Assembly (NCBI RefSeq): GCF_009498295.1
Contig: NZ_CP040813.1
Span: 1,805,001 to 1,869,000, forward strand
Origin: Oceanihabitans sp. IOP_32
GTDB taxonomy: Bacteria; Bacteroidota; Bacteroidia; Flavobacteriales; Flavobacteriaceae
DNA: 64,000 bases
Direction of reading: 5' to 3'
The number at the start of each line of letters is the position of its first letter. Positions within the stretch are counted from its first letter, which is position 1. Made by a program: the position numbers and the translations under genes. The notes below the pieces were generated by a model. The model worked only from the letters and a program-made list of their open reading frames with translations, did no database searches and was not told where the DNA came from. Positions 55,121 through 64,000 of the stretch are shown here, piece by piece.

Positions 55121-55539
55121 TTTAGTTTGTTTTTATAAGATTCATTTACAGCATCAACATCTATAAGAAACTTTTTACTTAAAAATTGCCGACCTATAAG
55201 TACTGGGTATTTCATGTTGTCTCTTGTGGTAAGCGTTAAATAAATGGTATATGTTTTACCAAATAATACGGTTTTTGTTTTTATTTTATAACGCTGCTCT
55301 TTCTGGCCGTTACTGCTTTTTACAACGGTACGGGAGAAGGTCTTAAAAACAATGTTCTTACTATTAAAATTGGGGTGCTTTTTACTGCTAAACGTACATT
55401 TTAAAGCATCGTGCTCTTCAATAATTTCTGAGCAGTGTATGGCAGAAGTATAGGCTCCGGAATCAATTTTTGCACCAATATTCCAAAGATCTAACTCTGG
55501 AAAATCTATGAGGTCTGTTCGACCAATTATTTTTTTCAT
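55117..55539 (-). CDS. RimB-like retropepsin-fold protease (ATP-dependent zinc protease family)
   Basis: This 140-residue protein has the aspartyl protease motif D-S-G-A at residues 26-29 in [13 protein letters not shown], as in the PF05618 family once called ATP-dependent zinc protease and in RimB of Pseudomonas RimABK. RimB-type enzymes are reported to remove glutamates from S6. The chosen start [10 protein letters not shown] is four codons inside the longest frame (55551). It precedes rimK with a 4-bp overlap. Pairing of a ligase and a protease suggests reversible protein glutamylation. Confidence 0.82.
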   Translation of the reverse strand: MKKIIGRTDLIDFPELDLWNIGAKIDSGAYTSAIHCSEIIEEHDALKCTFSSKKHPNFNSKNIVFKTFSRTVVKSSNGQKEQRYKIKTKTVLFGKTYTIYLTLTTRDNMKYPVLIGRQFLSKKFLIDVDAVNESYKNKLK

Positions 55540-55612
55540 TATTCCAAACAATTATAGGGCTGCAAGGTAACGATAAACTACATTTATGAGATGACTTTTT
55601 AATAGTAATTAC

Positions 55613-55620
55613 TACCTTTG
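55613..55620 (+). promoter_or_regulatory. Predicted -7 element of uvrC
   Basis: TACCTTTG fits TAnnTTTG but lies only 5 bases before the ATG, so a nearly leaderless transcript would result. No -33 TTG is seen. Confidence 0.35.
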
Positions 55621-55625
55621 AGGCA

Positions 55626-57425
55626 ATGAGCAAACCAAGTTTAGAAATACAATTAAAAACACTACCAGAATCTCCAGGGGTATATCAATACTTTGATGCA
55701 GACGATACCATTATATATGTAGGTAAAGCGAAAAACTTAAAAAAAAGAGTGAGCTCATACTTTACTAAAACGCACGACAATGGTAAAACCCGAGTGTTGG
55801 TAAAAAAAATTGCCCATATAAAACACATTGTTGTCAAGACGGAGACCGATGCCTTATTGCTTGAAAATAATTTAATAAAAAAGCATAAACCACGGTACAA
55901 TGTGCTGTTAAAGGACGATAAGTCCTACCCGTGGATTTGCATAAAAAACGAACGCTTTCCTAGAGTGTTTTCTACACGACGCGTGTATAAAGGTGGTGGC
56001 GAGTATTTTGGACCGTACACAAGTCGCAAAACCGTAAATACCTTGCTAGATTTAATACGAGGTCTCTACAGTTTACGAACCTGTAATTATCATTTATCTG
56101 AAGAGAAGATTGATGCCAACAAGTATAAAGTTTGTTTAGAATATCATTTAGGGAATTGCAAAGGGCCTTGTGAAGGTTTGGAAACCGAGCAGGAATACAA
56201 CACGAATATTAAAGCCATTCGGGAAATATTAAAAGGTAATTTTAAAGATTCATTACAGCAGTTTAAAGCGCAAATGAAACAGTTAGCTGTTGACTTGCAA
56301 TTTGAAGAAGCTCAAAAAATAAAAGAAAAAATTGAGGTTTTAGAAAACTACCAAGCCAAGTCTACTGTCGTAAACCCCAATATAAGTAATGTCGATGTGT
56401 TTTCTATTATTAGCGACGAGAGCTATGGTTATATTAATTTTTTACAACTGTCTTACGGTGCTATTATTCGGTCGCACACCTTAGAGATTAAAAAGAAGCT
56501 AGACGAAACCGATTTGCAATTATTAGAGCTCGCCATTACAGAAATACGACAGCGTTTTCACTCTAAGTCTAAGGAAGTTTACGTGCCTTTTAAAGTGAAT
56601 TTAGGAAGCGATATTAAGGTAACGGTACCAAAATTAGGAGATAAAAAACACATCTTAGACTTATCTATACGAAATGCGAAGTACTTTAGAATGGAGCGTT
56701 TTAAACAAGATAAAATAGTAGATCCAGATAGGCATGTTAATCGAATTATGGCGCAAATGAAAGCCGATTTGCGACTCTCTGAAGAGCCCCGTCATATTGA
56801 GTGTTTCGATAATAGTAATATACAAGGCACGCATCCTGTGGCCGCTTGTGTGGTGTTTAAAAACGGGAAGCCCAGCAAAAAAGATTACAGACATTTTAAT
56901 ATAAAAACCGTAGAAGGGCCAGACGATTTTGCATCGATGGAAGAAGTGGTTTACAGACGATATAAGCGCTTACGTGATGAAAACCAACCACTACCGCAAT
57001 TAATTATTATCGATGGTGGTAAAGGGCAGTTATCGTCGGCTTTAAAAAGTTTAGATGCACTGGGCTTAAGAGGAAAAATTGCAATTATAGGTATCGCCAA
57101 GCGTTTAGAAGAGCTGTTTTATCCAGACGATCCCATTCCGTTGTATTTAGATAAAAAAAGTGAGACCTTAAAAATTATTCAGCATTTACGAAATGAAGCA
57201 CATCGATTTGGTATTGAGCACCACAGGAATAGACGCAGTAAAACGGCCTTAAATACCGAGCTTGAAACTATTGATGGTATTGGCCAAAAAACGGTTTTAG
57301 AATTATTAAAACACTTTAAGTCAGCCAAACGTGTGGCAAATGCTAAGTTAGATGAATTGGAAGCTGTTATTGGCGTGTCGAGAGCCAAAAAGATTTACAA
57401 TTATTTTCACAAGGAGTCATTATAA
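55626..57425 (+). CDS. uvrC: Excinuclease ABC subunit C
   Basis: This 599-residue nucleotide excision repair nuclease incises on both sides of a lesion with UvrB. The N-terminal GIY-YIG nuclease is SPGVYQYFDADDTIIYVGKAKN (about 16-38). A UvrB-interacting UVR motif (QQFKAQMKQLAVDLQFEEAQKIKEKI) is near residue 215. The RNase H-like second nuclease has ECFDNSNIQGTHPVA and IIDGGKGQL. A helix-hairpin-helix is at the end (IDGIGQKTVLELL, VIGVSRAKKIYNYF). The length is complete. Confidence 0.96.
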   Translation: MSKPSLEIQLKTLPESPGVYQYFDADDTIIYVGKAKNLKKRVSSYFTKTHDNGKTRVLVKKIAHIKHIVVKTETDALLLENNLIKKHKPRYNVLLKDDKSYPWICIKNERFPRVFSTRRVYKGGGEYFGPYTSRKTVNTLLDLIRGLYSLRTCNYHLSEEKIDANKYKVCLEYHLGNCKGPCEGLETEQEYNTNIKAIREILKGNFKDSLQQFKAQMKQLAVDLQFEEAQKIKEKIEVLENYQAKSTVVNPNISNVDVFSIISDESYGYINFLQLSYGAIIRSHTLEIKKKLDETDLQLLELAITEIRQRFHSKSKEVYVPFKVNLGSDIKVTVPKLGDKKHILDLSIRNAKYFRMERFKQDKIVDPDRHVNRIMAQMKADLRLSEEPRHIECFDNSNIQGTHPVAACVVFKNGKPSKKDYRHFNIKTVEGPDDFASMEEVVYRRYKRLRDENQPLPQLIIIDGGKGQLSSALKSLDALGLRGKIAIIGIAKRLEELFYPDDPIPLYLDKKSETLKIIQHLRNEAHRFGIEHHRNRRSKTALNTELETIDGIGQKTVLELLKHFKSAKRVANAKLDELEAVIGVSRAKKIYNYFHKESL

Positions 57426-57697
57426 ATAAACAGATTAAGAAATTTATCTTTTTAGAATACTGTGGTTTTTGCTTATCGTAGAAAATGCCTAAACGTGAGA
57501 GCCTTTAAAGTTTAGCTACAATATTTTTTATGAAGAGGTGACCATAATATTTTTTAATTGTATGAATGATTTGTAATTTTATAAATTATGAAAGTCCAAT
57601 TTTTTAAAATTATTAAAGATGTATTGTGGCAGGAATAATTACAGTGTTACTATCAGGTAGTTTAAAATTTAATTACAAATAAAAAACAGTTAGTCGC

Positions 57698-59938
57698 GTG
57701 CAAAAAAAAACAACAATTTTATTGATTTGGTTTTTGCTTTGTTTTTTTTCCGCGAAAGCGCAAAATAAAGATAGCGTGCCTAACCAGGCAAAAGTAGGCT
57801 TGGTTTTAAGTGGGGGTGGCGCTAAGGGGCTAGCTCATATTGGCGTACTTAAGGTTATCGATAGTTTAGGTGTAAAAGTAGATTATGTTGCGGGCACAAG
57901 TATGGGGGCCATTATAGGGTCGCTATATGCTGTGGGATACTCGGGCAAGCAACTAGATTCTATCTTTAAAGAGGTTGATTTTGATAAGATACTAAGCGAT
58001 AATTTACCCCGCTCTTCTAAAGCTTTATACGAGCGTGAGAACTCAGAAAAATACGCTGTAACACTACCTTTTGATAGGTTTAAAATTGCATTACCATCTG
58101 CACTTTCTAGAGGTCAAAATACCTACAGTCTCCTCTCACGCTTAACCTTGCATGTAAGCGATATAAACGATTTTAGTAAGTTGCCAATTCCTTTTTTTTG
58201 TATCGGTACTAATATTGAAACGGGGGCTACTGTTATGTTAGATCAAGGCGATTTAACACAGGCAGTAATGGCCAGCGCGACCCTACCTTCTTTATTTCAA
58301 CCTATAATAGTGGGCGACCAAGTGTTAGTTGATGGGGGTGTAACCAACAACTACCCAATAGACGAATTAAGAGCAAAGGGAATGGATGTTATTGTTGGTG
58401 TGGATGTGCAGTCTAATTTGGCCAATAGAGACCAATTGGTCTCGGCGCCCAGTATACTCATGCAGATTAGTAATTTTCGAACAATTAAAGATATGCAACA
58501 AAAGGCCGAGAAAACCGACGTTTATATAAAGCCTGAAATTTCAGATTTTTCGGTAGTTTCTTTTGGAGATGGGAAGCAAATTATAGAGAGTGGCGTTGCG
58601 GCTGCCAGTTCGAAAATAGAATTGTTAGAGCAATTACCCAAATACAACACAATAAAGCCTTCATATAGGAAACATCTCCAAAAGCGTGATTCTATAACCA
58701 TTAATTCGTTTTCATTACACGGAAATAACCGGTATACTCGCGCTTATATTCTGGGAAAGTTGAGGTTAAAATTAAACGAAAAGATTGCTGTAAAAGATTT
58801 TTATAAGGGCGTCGATAATTTAATTGCAACCAATAATTTTCACTCGGTACAATATAAATTTAGTACCTCCGATAATAATAAGGCACTCAATTTGTCTACC
58901 ACAGTAAAAGAGACCGATAATACGACCTTTTTAAAATTAGCAGTACATTACGATCGCTTGTATAAAAGTGGGGCTTTGATTAATGTCACTAAAAAACGCT
59001 TATTCGTAGATAACGATGTGTCGTCTTTAGACTTAGTATTGGGCGATAATATTCGCTATAATTTCGAATACTTAATTGATAATGGATTTTATTGGAGTGT
59101 AGGCATACGTTCTAGATTAAATAAATTTAGTAAAAACGTAAATGCCAAGTTGTTTTTTGATGAAACTGAAATAACTACCACAGGATTAAACAAGATTGAT
59201 ATCGATTATCAGGACCAAACTAATCAGGTATATTTACAAACACTGCTTAAAAAATATTTTGCCTTAAGTATGGGTCTAGAGCATAAGCGCCTTAAAATAA
59301 AGTCTGAGACAATTTTAACAAATAACGAAGAGTTTAAATTGGATAACACCGATTATTTTAGCGTATTTGGCAATATAAAACTAGATACTTACGATAATAA
59401 GTATTTTCCTAAAAGAGGTGTGTATTTTGATGGGAATTTGCACATGTACCTACATGCCTCTAAATTTAATATCGAATTTGATAAGTTTTCTATAGTTAAA
59501 GCCAATATGGGTTATGCTTTTAGTATTACCGATAAGTTCGCATTACAACTCACAACCAGTGGGGGGTTTAAAATAGGGGATAAATCGACTCAATCTTTAG
59601 ATTTCGTTCTTGGAGGTTATGGCAATAATTTAATAAATAATTTTATACCTTTTTTGGGCTACGATTTCTTGACCTTAACAGGCAATAGTTACGTAAAAGC
59701 ATATTTAGGTGGAAATTACGAGGTTTTTAAAAATCATTATATATCTGTAGAAGGAAACTGGGCCAATATTAGTAATGATATTTTTGAAAATAAGGAGTGG
59801 TTCTCACTTCCAGATTATAATGGTTATGCTTTGGGTTATTCTGTAGACACGCTAATAGGTCCCATTCAAGCCAAGTATAGTTATTCGCCAGACACTAAAG
59901 ATAGCGTTTGGTTTCTCAATCTGGGATTCTGGTTTTAA
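57698..59938 (+). CDS. Patatin-like phospholipase with POTRA and beta-barrel (PlpD-like)
   Basis: This 746-residue outer membrane protein resembles type Vd secretion proteins such as Pseudomonas PlpD. A signal peptide of about 21 residues ends SAKAQN. The patatin domain (about 30-250) has GLVLSGGGAKG, nucleophile GTSMGAIIG and DGGVTNNYP. A POTRA-like stretch follows (SITINSFSLHGNNRYTRAYIL), then a 16-strand-type barrel of the BamA/Omp85 superfamily ending LNLGFWF. The start is GTG, fixed by the signal peptide. It may cleave phospholipids at the cell surface. The 272 bp upstream show nothing clear. Confidence 0.88.
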   Translation: MQKKTTILLIWFLLCFFSAKAQNKDSVPNQAKVGLVLSGGGAKGLAHIGVLKVIDSLGVKVDYVAGTSMGAIIGSLYAVGYSGKQLDSIFKEVDFDKILSDNLPRSSKALYERENSEKYAVTLPFDRFKIALPSALSRGQNTYSLLSRLTLHVSDINDFSKLPIPFFCIGTNIETGATVMLDQGDLTQAVMASATLPSLFQPIIVGDQVLVDGGVTNNYPIDELRAKGMDVIVGVDVQSNLANRDQLVSAPSILMQISNFRTIKDMQQKAEKTDVYIKPEISDFSVVSFGDGKQIIESGVAAASSKIELLEQLPKYNTIKPSYRKHLQKRDSITINSFSLHGNNRYTRAYILGKLRLKLNEKIAVKDFYKGVDNLIATNNFHSVQYKFSTSDNNKALNLSTTVKETDNTTFLKLAVHYDRLYKSGALINVTKKRLFVDNDVSSLDLVLGDNIRYNFEYLIDNGFYWSVGIRSRLNKFSKNVNAKLFFDETEITTTGLNKIDIDYQDQTNQVYLQTLLKKYFALSMGLEHKRLKIKSETILTNNEEFKLDNTDYFSVFGNIKLDTYDNKYFPKRGVYFDGNLHMYLHASKFNIEFDKFSIVKANMGYAFSITDKFALQLTTSGGFKIGDKSTQSLDFVLGGYGNNLINNFIPFLGYDFLTLTGNSYVKAYLGGNYEVFKNHYISVEGNWANISNDIFENKEWFSLPDYNGYALGYSVDTLIGPIQAKYSYSPDTKDSVWFLNLGFWF

Positions 59939-60111
59939 AAACGCTTATAATTAGGTTTCTCTTGAGAAGACAGTCTTAAAAAACCTTTGTGTAGATGTGG
60001 GCTTACTTTTTTCTAAAAAAAGAAATCTTTAATAAATAAGTATTTTGTATCTTTAACTCAGGCTTATAGCGATTTACAGGTGTAAGCGAATAATTTTTAA
60101 AATACAAAAAG

Positions 60112-61269
60112 ATGCCCTTTTATCATAAACTAGGAAACATTCCGCCCAAGCGCCACACACAATTTAGAAAACCAGATGGTAGTTTGTATGCCGAGCAACT
60201 CTTTGGAACAATTGGTTTCGACGGTATGTCTACAAACAGTTATCACGAGCAACGCCCAACCCAGGTAAAAGAAATTAGAAAACAATACAGTGTAGCCCCA
60301 AAAATTGCATTAAAAAATAATATAAAATCATACCGGCTAAAAGGATTTCAAGTTAAGCCAGAAAACGATTATTTAGAAAGTCGAAAAACCATATTAATAA
60401 ACAGCGATTGTGCTATTATTTTAGCCGCACCAAAACAATTAACTCAATCTTATTTTTATAAAAACACCGATGCAGACGAGCTCATTTTTATCCATAAAGG
60501 CACTGGGAAATTGCGTACTATGTTGGGGAATCTCGATTTTAAATATGGCGATTATCTTCTAATTCCGCGCGGTATTATTTATAAAATTGATTTTGATACC
60601 GAAGACAACAGACTTTTTATAGTCGAGTCGCGCCATCCTATTTACACGCCAAAACGCTATCGAAATTGGTTTGGGCAACTTCTTGAACACGCCCCATTTT
60701 GTGAGCGGGATATTCGCCAGCCTCAAGAATTAGAAACCTATAACGAAAATGGCGATTTCCTTATAAAAGTAAAAAAGCAAGACGATATAATCGAGATGGT
60801 TTATGCATCGCACCCCTTCGACGTTGTGGGCTACGATGGGTTTAACTATCCTTACGCTTTTTCAATACACGATTTCGAGCCCATTACAGGACGTATCCAT
60901 CAACCGCCACCAGTGCATCAAACCTTCGAGACCAGCGCTTTTGTGGTTTGTAGTTTTGTTCCGCGTTTGTACGATTACCACCCGCTATCTATCCCAGCAC
61001 CGTACAATCACAGTAATATTGATAGCGATGAGGTTTTGTATTATGTAGACGGCGATTTTATGAGCCGTAACGACGTTGAAGCTGGACATATTTCGCTTCA
61101 TCCGGCCGGCATACCACATGGGCCTCATCCAGGAGCAACAGAGCGTAGTATTGGCAAAACAAAAACCGACGAGCTCGCTGTAATGGTCGATACGTTTAAA
61201 CCTTTGATGGTTACCGAAGAAGGCATGAAAATTGCCGATGAAAGCTACTATAAATCATGGCTGGAGTAA
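60112..61269 (+). CDS. hmgA: Homogentisate 1,2-dioxygenase
   Basis: This 385-residue iron(II) dioxygenase opens the ring of homogentisate to maleylacetoacetate in tyrosine degradation. The cupin-fold iron region contains PPPVHQTFETSAFV and HPAGIPHGPHPGATERSIG near the C-terminus. It is shorter than the human/Pseudomonas enzyme (about 435-445), as is usual in Bacteroidota. hppD, which makes homogentisate, follows 236 bp downstream, so the two form a tyrosine catabolic cluster; maleylacetoacetate isomerase and fumarylacetoacetase are not in the window. Confidence 0.93.
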   Translation: MPFYHKLGNIPPKRHTQFRKPDGSLYAEQLFGTIGFDGMSTNSYHEQRPTQVKEIRKQYSVAPKIALKNNIKSYRLKGFQVKPENDYLESRKTILINSDCAIILAAPKQLTQSYFYKNTDADELIFIHKGTGKLRTMLGNLDFKYGDYLLIPRGIIYKIDFDTEDNRLFIVESRHPIYTPKRYRNWFGQLLEHAPFCERDIRQPQELETYNENGDFLIKVKKQDDIIEMVYASHPFDVVGYDGFNYPYAFSIHDFEPITGRIHQPPPVHQTFETSAFVVCSFVPRLYDYHPLSIPAPYNHSNIDSDEVLYYVDGDFMSRNDVEAGHISLHPAGIPHGPHPGATERSIGKTKTDELAVMVDTFKPLMVTEEGMKIADESYYKSWLE

Positions 61270-61505
61270 TTTAGAGCTGCGAATCAAGACCTAGGCCTAA
61301 CGGGTTTTAAAATCTGTTAGGTCTTCGCAAGAATAAAATATAACAAACCAATAGCGCGGTGTTTGTGCGCTAAGCGTTTGTTGTTTACTTAAAAAAATAA
61401 TGAAACAAACCCGAAGGAAAAATAGCAGAGTTTTAAAATAGGACAATGGGTTTTCAAAACAAACCCAGTCTTTCCTCTCTATTCTAACTTCTCTATTCAA
61501 TAACA

Positions 61506-62666
61506 ATGAGTAAAAACATAAAATCAGTAAACTACGGTTTAGAAAAAATATTTGAAGGCGCGAAAGACTTTTTGCCACTTTTAGGAACAGACTATGTAGA
61601 GTTTTATGTAGGCAATGCTAAACAAGCGGCGCATTTTTATAAAACGGCATTTGGTTTTCAATCTTACGCTTATAAAGGATTAGAGACTGGTTCTAAAGAC
61701 ACGGTGAGTTACGTGTTAAAACAAGATAAAATCCGTTTAGTATTAACCTCTCCATTACACAGTAAATCTCCGCTAAACAATCATATTGTAAAGCATGGCG
61801 ATGGTGTAAAGGTTATTGCACTTTGGGTAGATGATGCTACAAAAGCGTATAAAGAAACCACTAGTAGAGGTGCGAAATCATATATGGAACCCGTGGTAGA
61901 AAAAGATGAACACGGCGAAGTGGTGCGCTCTGGCATTTATACTTACGGTGAAACCGTGCATATATTTGTTGAGCGTAAACATTATAAGGGCGTATTTTTG
62001 CCCGGTTTTGGCGAGTGGAAATCCGATTATAATCCAACCGCCGTCGGTTTAAAGTATATAGACCATATGGTAGGTAATGTGGGCTGGGGAGAAATGAATA
62101 CTTGGGTGAAATGGTATGAAGATGTTATGGGTTTTGAGAATTTCTTGTCTTTTGACGATAAGCAAATCCATACCGAATATTCTGCACTTATGAGTAAAGT
62201 AATGAGTAATGGGAATGGACGTATAAAATTTCCAATTAACGAACCAGCTAAAGGAAAAAAGAAATCGCAAATTGAAGAGTATCTTGATTTTTATGAAGGC
62301 CCAGGTGTGCAACACATCGCTGTGGCTACAGACGACATTATTGAAACGGTAACCCAATTAAGAGCTCGGGGTATTGAATTCTTGTCTAAACCACCAGAAG
62401 CTTACTACAAAGCCGTGCCAGGGCGTTTAGAAACTTACAGTCATAAATTAAGAGAAGACATCGAGATGCTTAAAAATTTAGGCATCATGATTGATGCCGA
62501 TGAAGAGGGGTATTTATTGCAAATATTCACAAAACCTTTACAAGATCGTCCAACCCTGTTTTTTGAAATCATACAACGTATGGGGGCACGTGGTTTTGGA
62601 GCTGGAAACTTTAAAGCGCTTTTCGAATCTATTGAGCGCGAACAAGCTAACAGAGGAACGCTTTAA
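61506..62666 (+). CDS. hppD: 4-Hydroxyphenylpyruvate dioxygenase
   Basis: This 386-residue vicinal-oxygen-chelate iron(II) enzyme converts 4-hydroxyphenylpyruvate to homogentisate. The three iron ligands are His187 (YIDHMVGN), His270 (GVQHIAVAT) and Glu354 (LFFEIIQR). The order (hmgA then hppD), with DUF3108 and tryptophan dioxygenase genes next, is a Flavobacteriaceae aromatic amino acid degradation cluster. The length and motifs are complete. Confidence 0.96.
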   Translation: MSKNIKSVNYGLEKIFEGAKDFLPLLGTDYVEFYVGNAKQAAHFYKTAFGFQSYAYKGLETGSKDTVSYVLKQDKIRLVLTSPLHSKSPLNNHIVKHGDGVKVIALWVDDATKAYKETTSRGAKSYMEPVVEKDEHGEVVRSGIYTYGETVHIFVERKHYKGVFLPGFGEWKSDYNPTAVGLKYIDHMVGNVGWGEMNTWVKWYEDVMGFENFLSFDDKQIHTEYSALMSKVMSNGNGRIKFPINEPAKGKKKSQIEEYLDFYEGPGVQHIAVATDDIIETVTQLRARGIEFLSKPPEAYYKAVPGRLETYSHKLREDIEMLKNLGIMIDADEEGYLLQIFTKPLQDRPTLFFEIIQRMGARGFGAGNFKALFESIEREQANRGTL

Positions 62667-62694
62667 TAAAAATATCCTTTTATAATCTGGTTAT

Positions 62695-62726
62695 ACGACA
62701 CGTTTACAGTTTTGTAAGCGTGTTGT
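62695..62726 (+). terminator. Weak hairpin after hppD
   Basis: ACGACACGTTTAC (62695-62707) pairs with GTAAGCGTGTTGT (62714-62726) with one G-U mismatch and a short loop; the tail TATTTA is only moderately T-rich. Confidence 0.4.
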
Positions 62727-62961
62727 TATTTACTAATTGAAAGCCATTGTTGTTATTGATTGCTTAATGAATGCTTTAATTTGAATACCTCTTAAAATGC
62801 TGCAGTTTATCTTTTTAAATTTACAAACGCAAATTGGTCTTAACAATTATTATGGAATCGCTAAAAAGAAATTTCATATTTTTGGAACGGTAATTGTTTG
62901 TCGTAATATTTAACAATAAAAGTAGACTAAACAAGTTAGCATATCTACGACCCATTATAGC

Positions 62962-63741
62962 ATGAAAAACACCATAATATTTTTGTCGTTAATCTTTATA
63001 CAGCTGTCCTTTGCTCAGCAAGAGTCAGCATTTGCCGATGGCGAATGGTTTAAATTTAGAATGAGTTATAGTAATTGGCTAAAGGCGGGCGAAGCTACAC
63101 TTACAGTTAAAGAAACTAAATTAAAGAACAAAGAGGTATATCATGTCGTAGGTAAAGGCAAAACAACCGGAATGATAAAATGGTTTTTTAAGGTTAAGGA
63201 TCGTTATGAAAGTTTTTTTGACAAAAAGACCATATTGCCCTATAAATTTATTAGAGATATTAACGAAGGCGGCCACACGAAAGATATTGAAATAGAATTC
63301 GACCAAAGAAACCACAAAGCACACGTTAACGATAAAAAACACAATAAACAAACGGTCATAGATACCAAGCCGAATATTCAAGATATGGTGTCTACGTACT
63401 ATTATTTAAGAAACAAAATTGATATAAATACCTTAAAAATTGGTGACGAGATTAAAACCTATATGTTTTTCGATGAAGAAAACTACGGTTTTAAATTAAA
63501 GTATTTGGGAGAAGAAATTATTACTACGAAGTTTGGTAGAGTGAAGACGCTTAAATTTAGACCGTATGTTATGGCGGGGCGTGTTTTTAAAGAAGAAGAA
63601 AGTTTAACGCTTTGGGTATCTAAAGACAAAAATAAAGTACCTTTGCGAATTAAAGCAGATTTAGCGGTGGGTTCGCTAAGGTCAGATTTAGAGGCTTTTA
63701 AGGGGTTAAAACATCCGTTTACTATAATTTTTGATAATTAA
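62962..63741 (+). CDS. DUF3108 periplasmic protein
   Basis: This 259-residue exported protein has a signal peptide (about 1-18, ending SFAQQ). It then has a DUF3108 beta-rich domain with FKFRMSYSNWLKAGEATLTV and KTLKFRPYVMAGRVFKEEESLTLWVSKDKNKVPLRIKADLAVGSLRSDL, hallmarks of this family in Bacteroidota. The role is unknown; an envelope or outer membrane function is likely. It ends 13 bp before the tryptophan dioxygenase gene, so they are probably co-transcribed. Confidence 0.85.
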   Translation: MKNTIIFLSLIFIQLSFAQQESAFADGEWFKFRMSYSNWLKAGEATLTVKETKLKNKEVYHVVGKGKTTGMIKWFFKVKDRYESFFDKKTILPYKFIRDINEGGHTKDIEIEFDQRNHKAHVNDKKHNKQTVIDTKPNIQDMVSTYYYLRNKIDINTLKIGDEIKTYMFFDEENYGFKLKYLGEEIITTKFGRVKTLKFRPYVMAGRVFKEEESLTLWVSKDKNKVPLRIKADLAVGSLRSDLEAFKGLKHPFTIIFDN

Positions 63742-63754
63742 AGGCATTTTAAAA

Positions 63755-64000
63755 TTGAGTATACACGATAAACTTAAAGAAAAATATAATCTATTGGACC
63801 AAGATCTAGAGGTTCATTTAGAAGGTTTGTTGTATAGTAAGCCTTTAAATTATTGGGATTATATTCAAACCGATGCCTTATTAAATCTTCAAACACAACG
63901 CAGCACTTTGCCAGACGAGATGGTTTTTATACTATATCATCAAATAAATGAGTTGTTGTTTAAAATGGTGCTTGGCGAAATTGAACAGGTTGCGAAACAA
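63755..64000 (+). CDS. kynA: Tryptophan 2,3-dioxygenase (5' part, cut by window edge)
   Basis: The visible 82 codons resemble the N-terminus of heme-dependent tryptophan 2,3-dioxygenase, which opens the indole ring to N-formylkynurenine. The key stretch is LNYWDYIQTDALLNLQTQ followed by FILYHQINELLFKMVLGEIEQ, matching the conserved F-x-x-x-H-Q-x-x-E-L-x-x-K block with the substrate-pocket region. The start is taken as TTG at 63755 because there is no ATG before the conserved region; this is uncertain. It follows the DUF3108 gene by 13 bp, within the tyrosine/tryptophan degradation cluster. Confidence 0.82.
   Translation, partial: MSIHDKLKEKYNLLDQDLEVHLEGLLYSKPLNYWDYIQTDALLNLQTQRSTLPDEMVFILYHQINELLFKMVLGEIEQVAKQ

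Overview
The window is chromosomal DNA of a Flavobacteriaceae bacterium (phylum Bacteroidota), probably marine. The evidence is AT-rich DNA, flavobacterial promoters (TTG, about 19 bases, then TAnnTTTG), almost no Shine-Dalgarno sequences, a DUF4270 lipoprotein, a CarboxypepD_reg-type TonB-dependent receptor, an OmpA protein with thrombospondin type 3 repeats, atpDC split from the rest of the ATP synthase genes, and a ribonucleotide reductase whose small subunit carries the ATP-cone. No rRNA, tRNA, CRISPR array, phage or complete insertion sequence was found.

Layout. 1-557: dispersed repeats and a promoter. 558-3489: a PfkB-type sugar/nucleoside kinase and a long PurF-like amidophosphoribosyltransferase. 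3840-13315: superoxide dismutase, then an AddA-like helicase-nuclease, glycine C-acetyltransferase, OmpA porin and an AddB-like nuclease. 13442-21529, minus strand: erythromycin-esterase-like protein, patatin phospholipase, a large BNR-repeat exoprotein, P1 peptidase and Asp/Glu racemase. 21847-26691, minus strand: radA, an esterase-fold protein without its serine nucleophile, and panC-panD-UPF0104 membrane protein. 26835-38102: a one-domain glycogen-synthase-like protein, DUF4270 lipoprotein, glmS, TonB receptor with SGNH lipoprotein, and atpD-atpC. 38193-45508: a lone UmuD-like protein, nrdB-nrdA, DUF3109, MarC and a small FAD protein. 45999-52649: ileS, a DksA-like protein, lspA and an unknown exported OmpA-like protein. 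52646-55551, minus strand: formyltetrahydrofolate cyclo-ligase and a RimK cassette (retropepsin-like protease, RimK, M14-type desuccinylase). 55626-64000: uvrC, a patatin/beta-barrel protein, hmgA, hppD, DUF3108 and the start of tryptophan 2,3-dioxygenase.

Most genes are conserved housekeeping or envelope genes. The less ordinary signals are: (1) a dispersed MITE-like element of about 217 bp with three copies, one flanked by a perfect 12-bp direct repeat and lying between nrdA and its terminator; (2) two further intergenic repeat families that occur side by side twice; (3) an ATP-cone fused to NrdB rather than NrdA; (4) an isoleucyl-tRNA synthetase whose HIGH motif reads G-V-H-H; (5) proteins that keep a family fold but have lost key residues (esterase without serine, DksA-like protein without its zinc cysteines, glycogen synthase half, SGNH hydrolase with GAS, AtpC without its C-terminal helices); and (6) the RimK modification cassette. 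I see no clearly novel multi-gene defence or mobile system.
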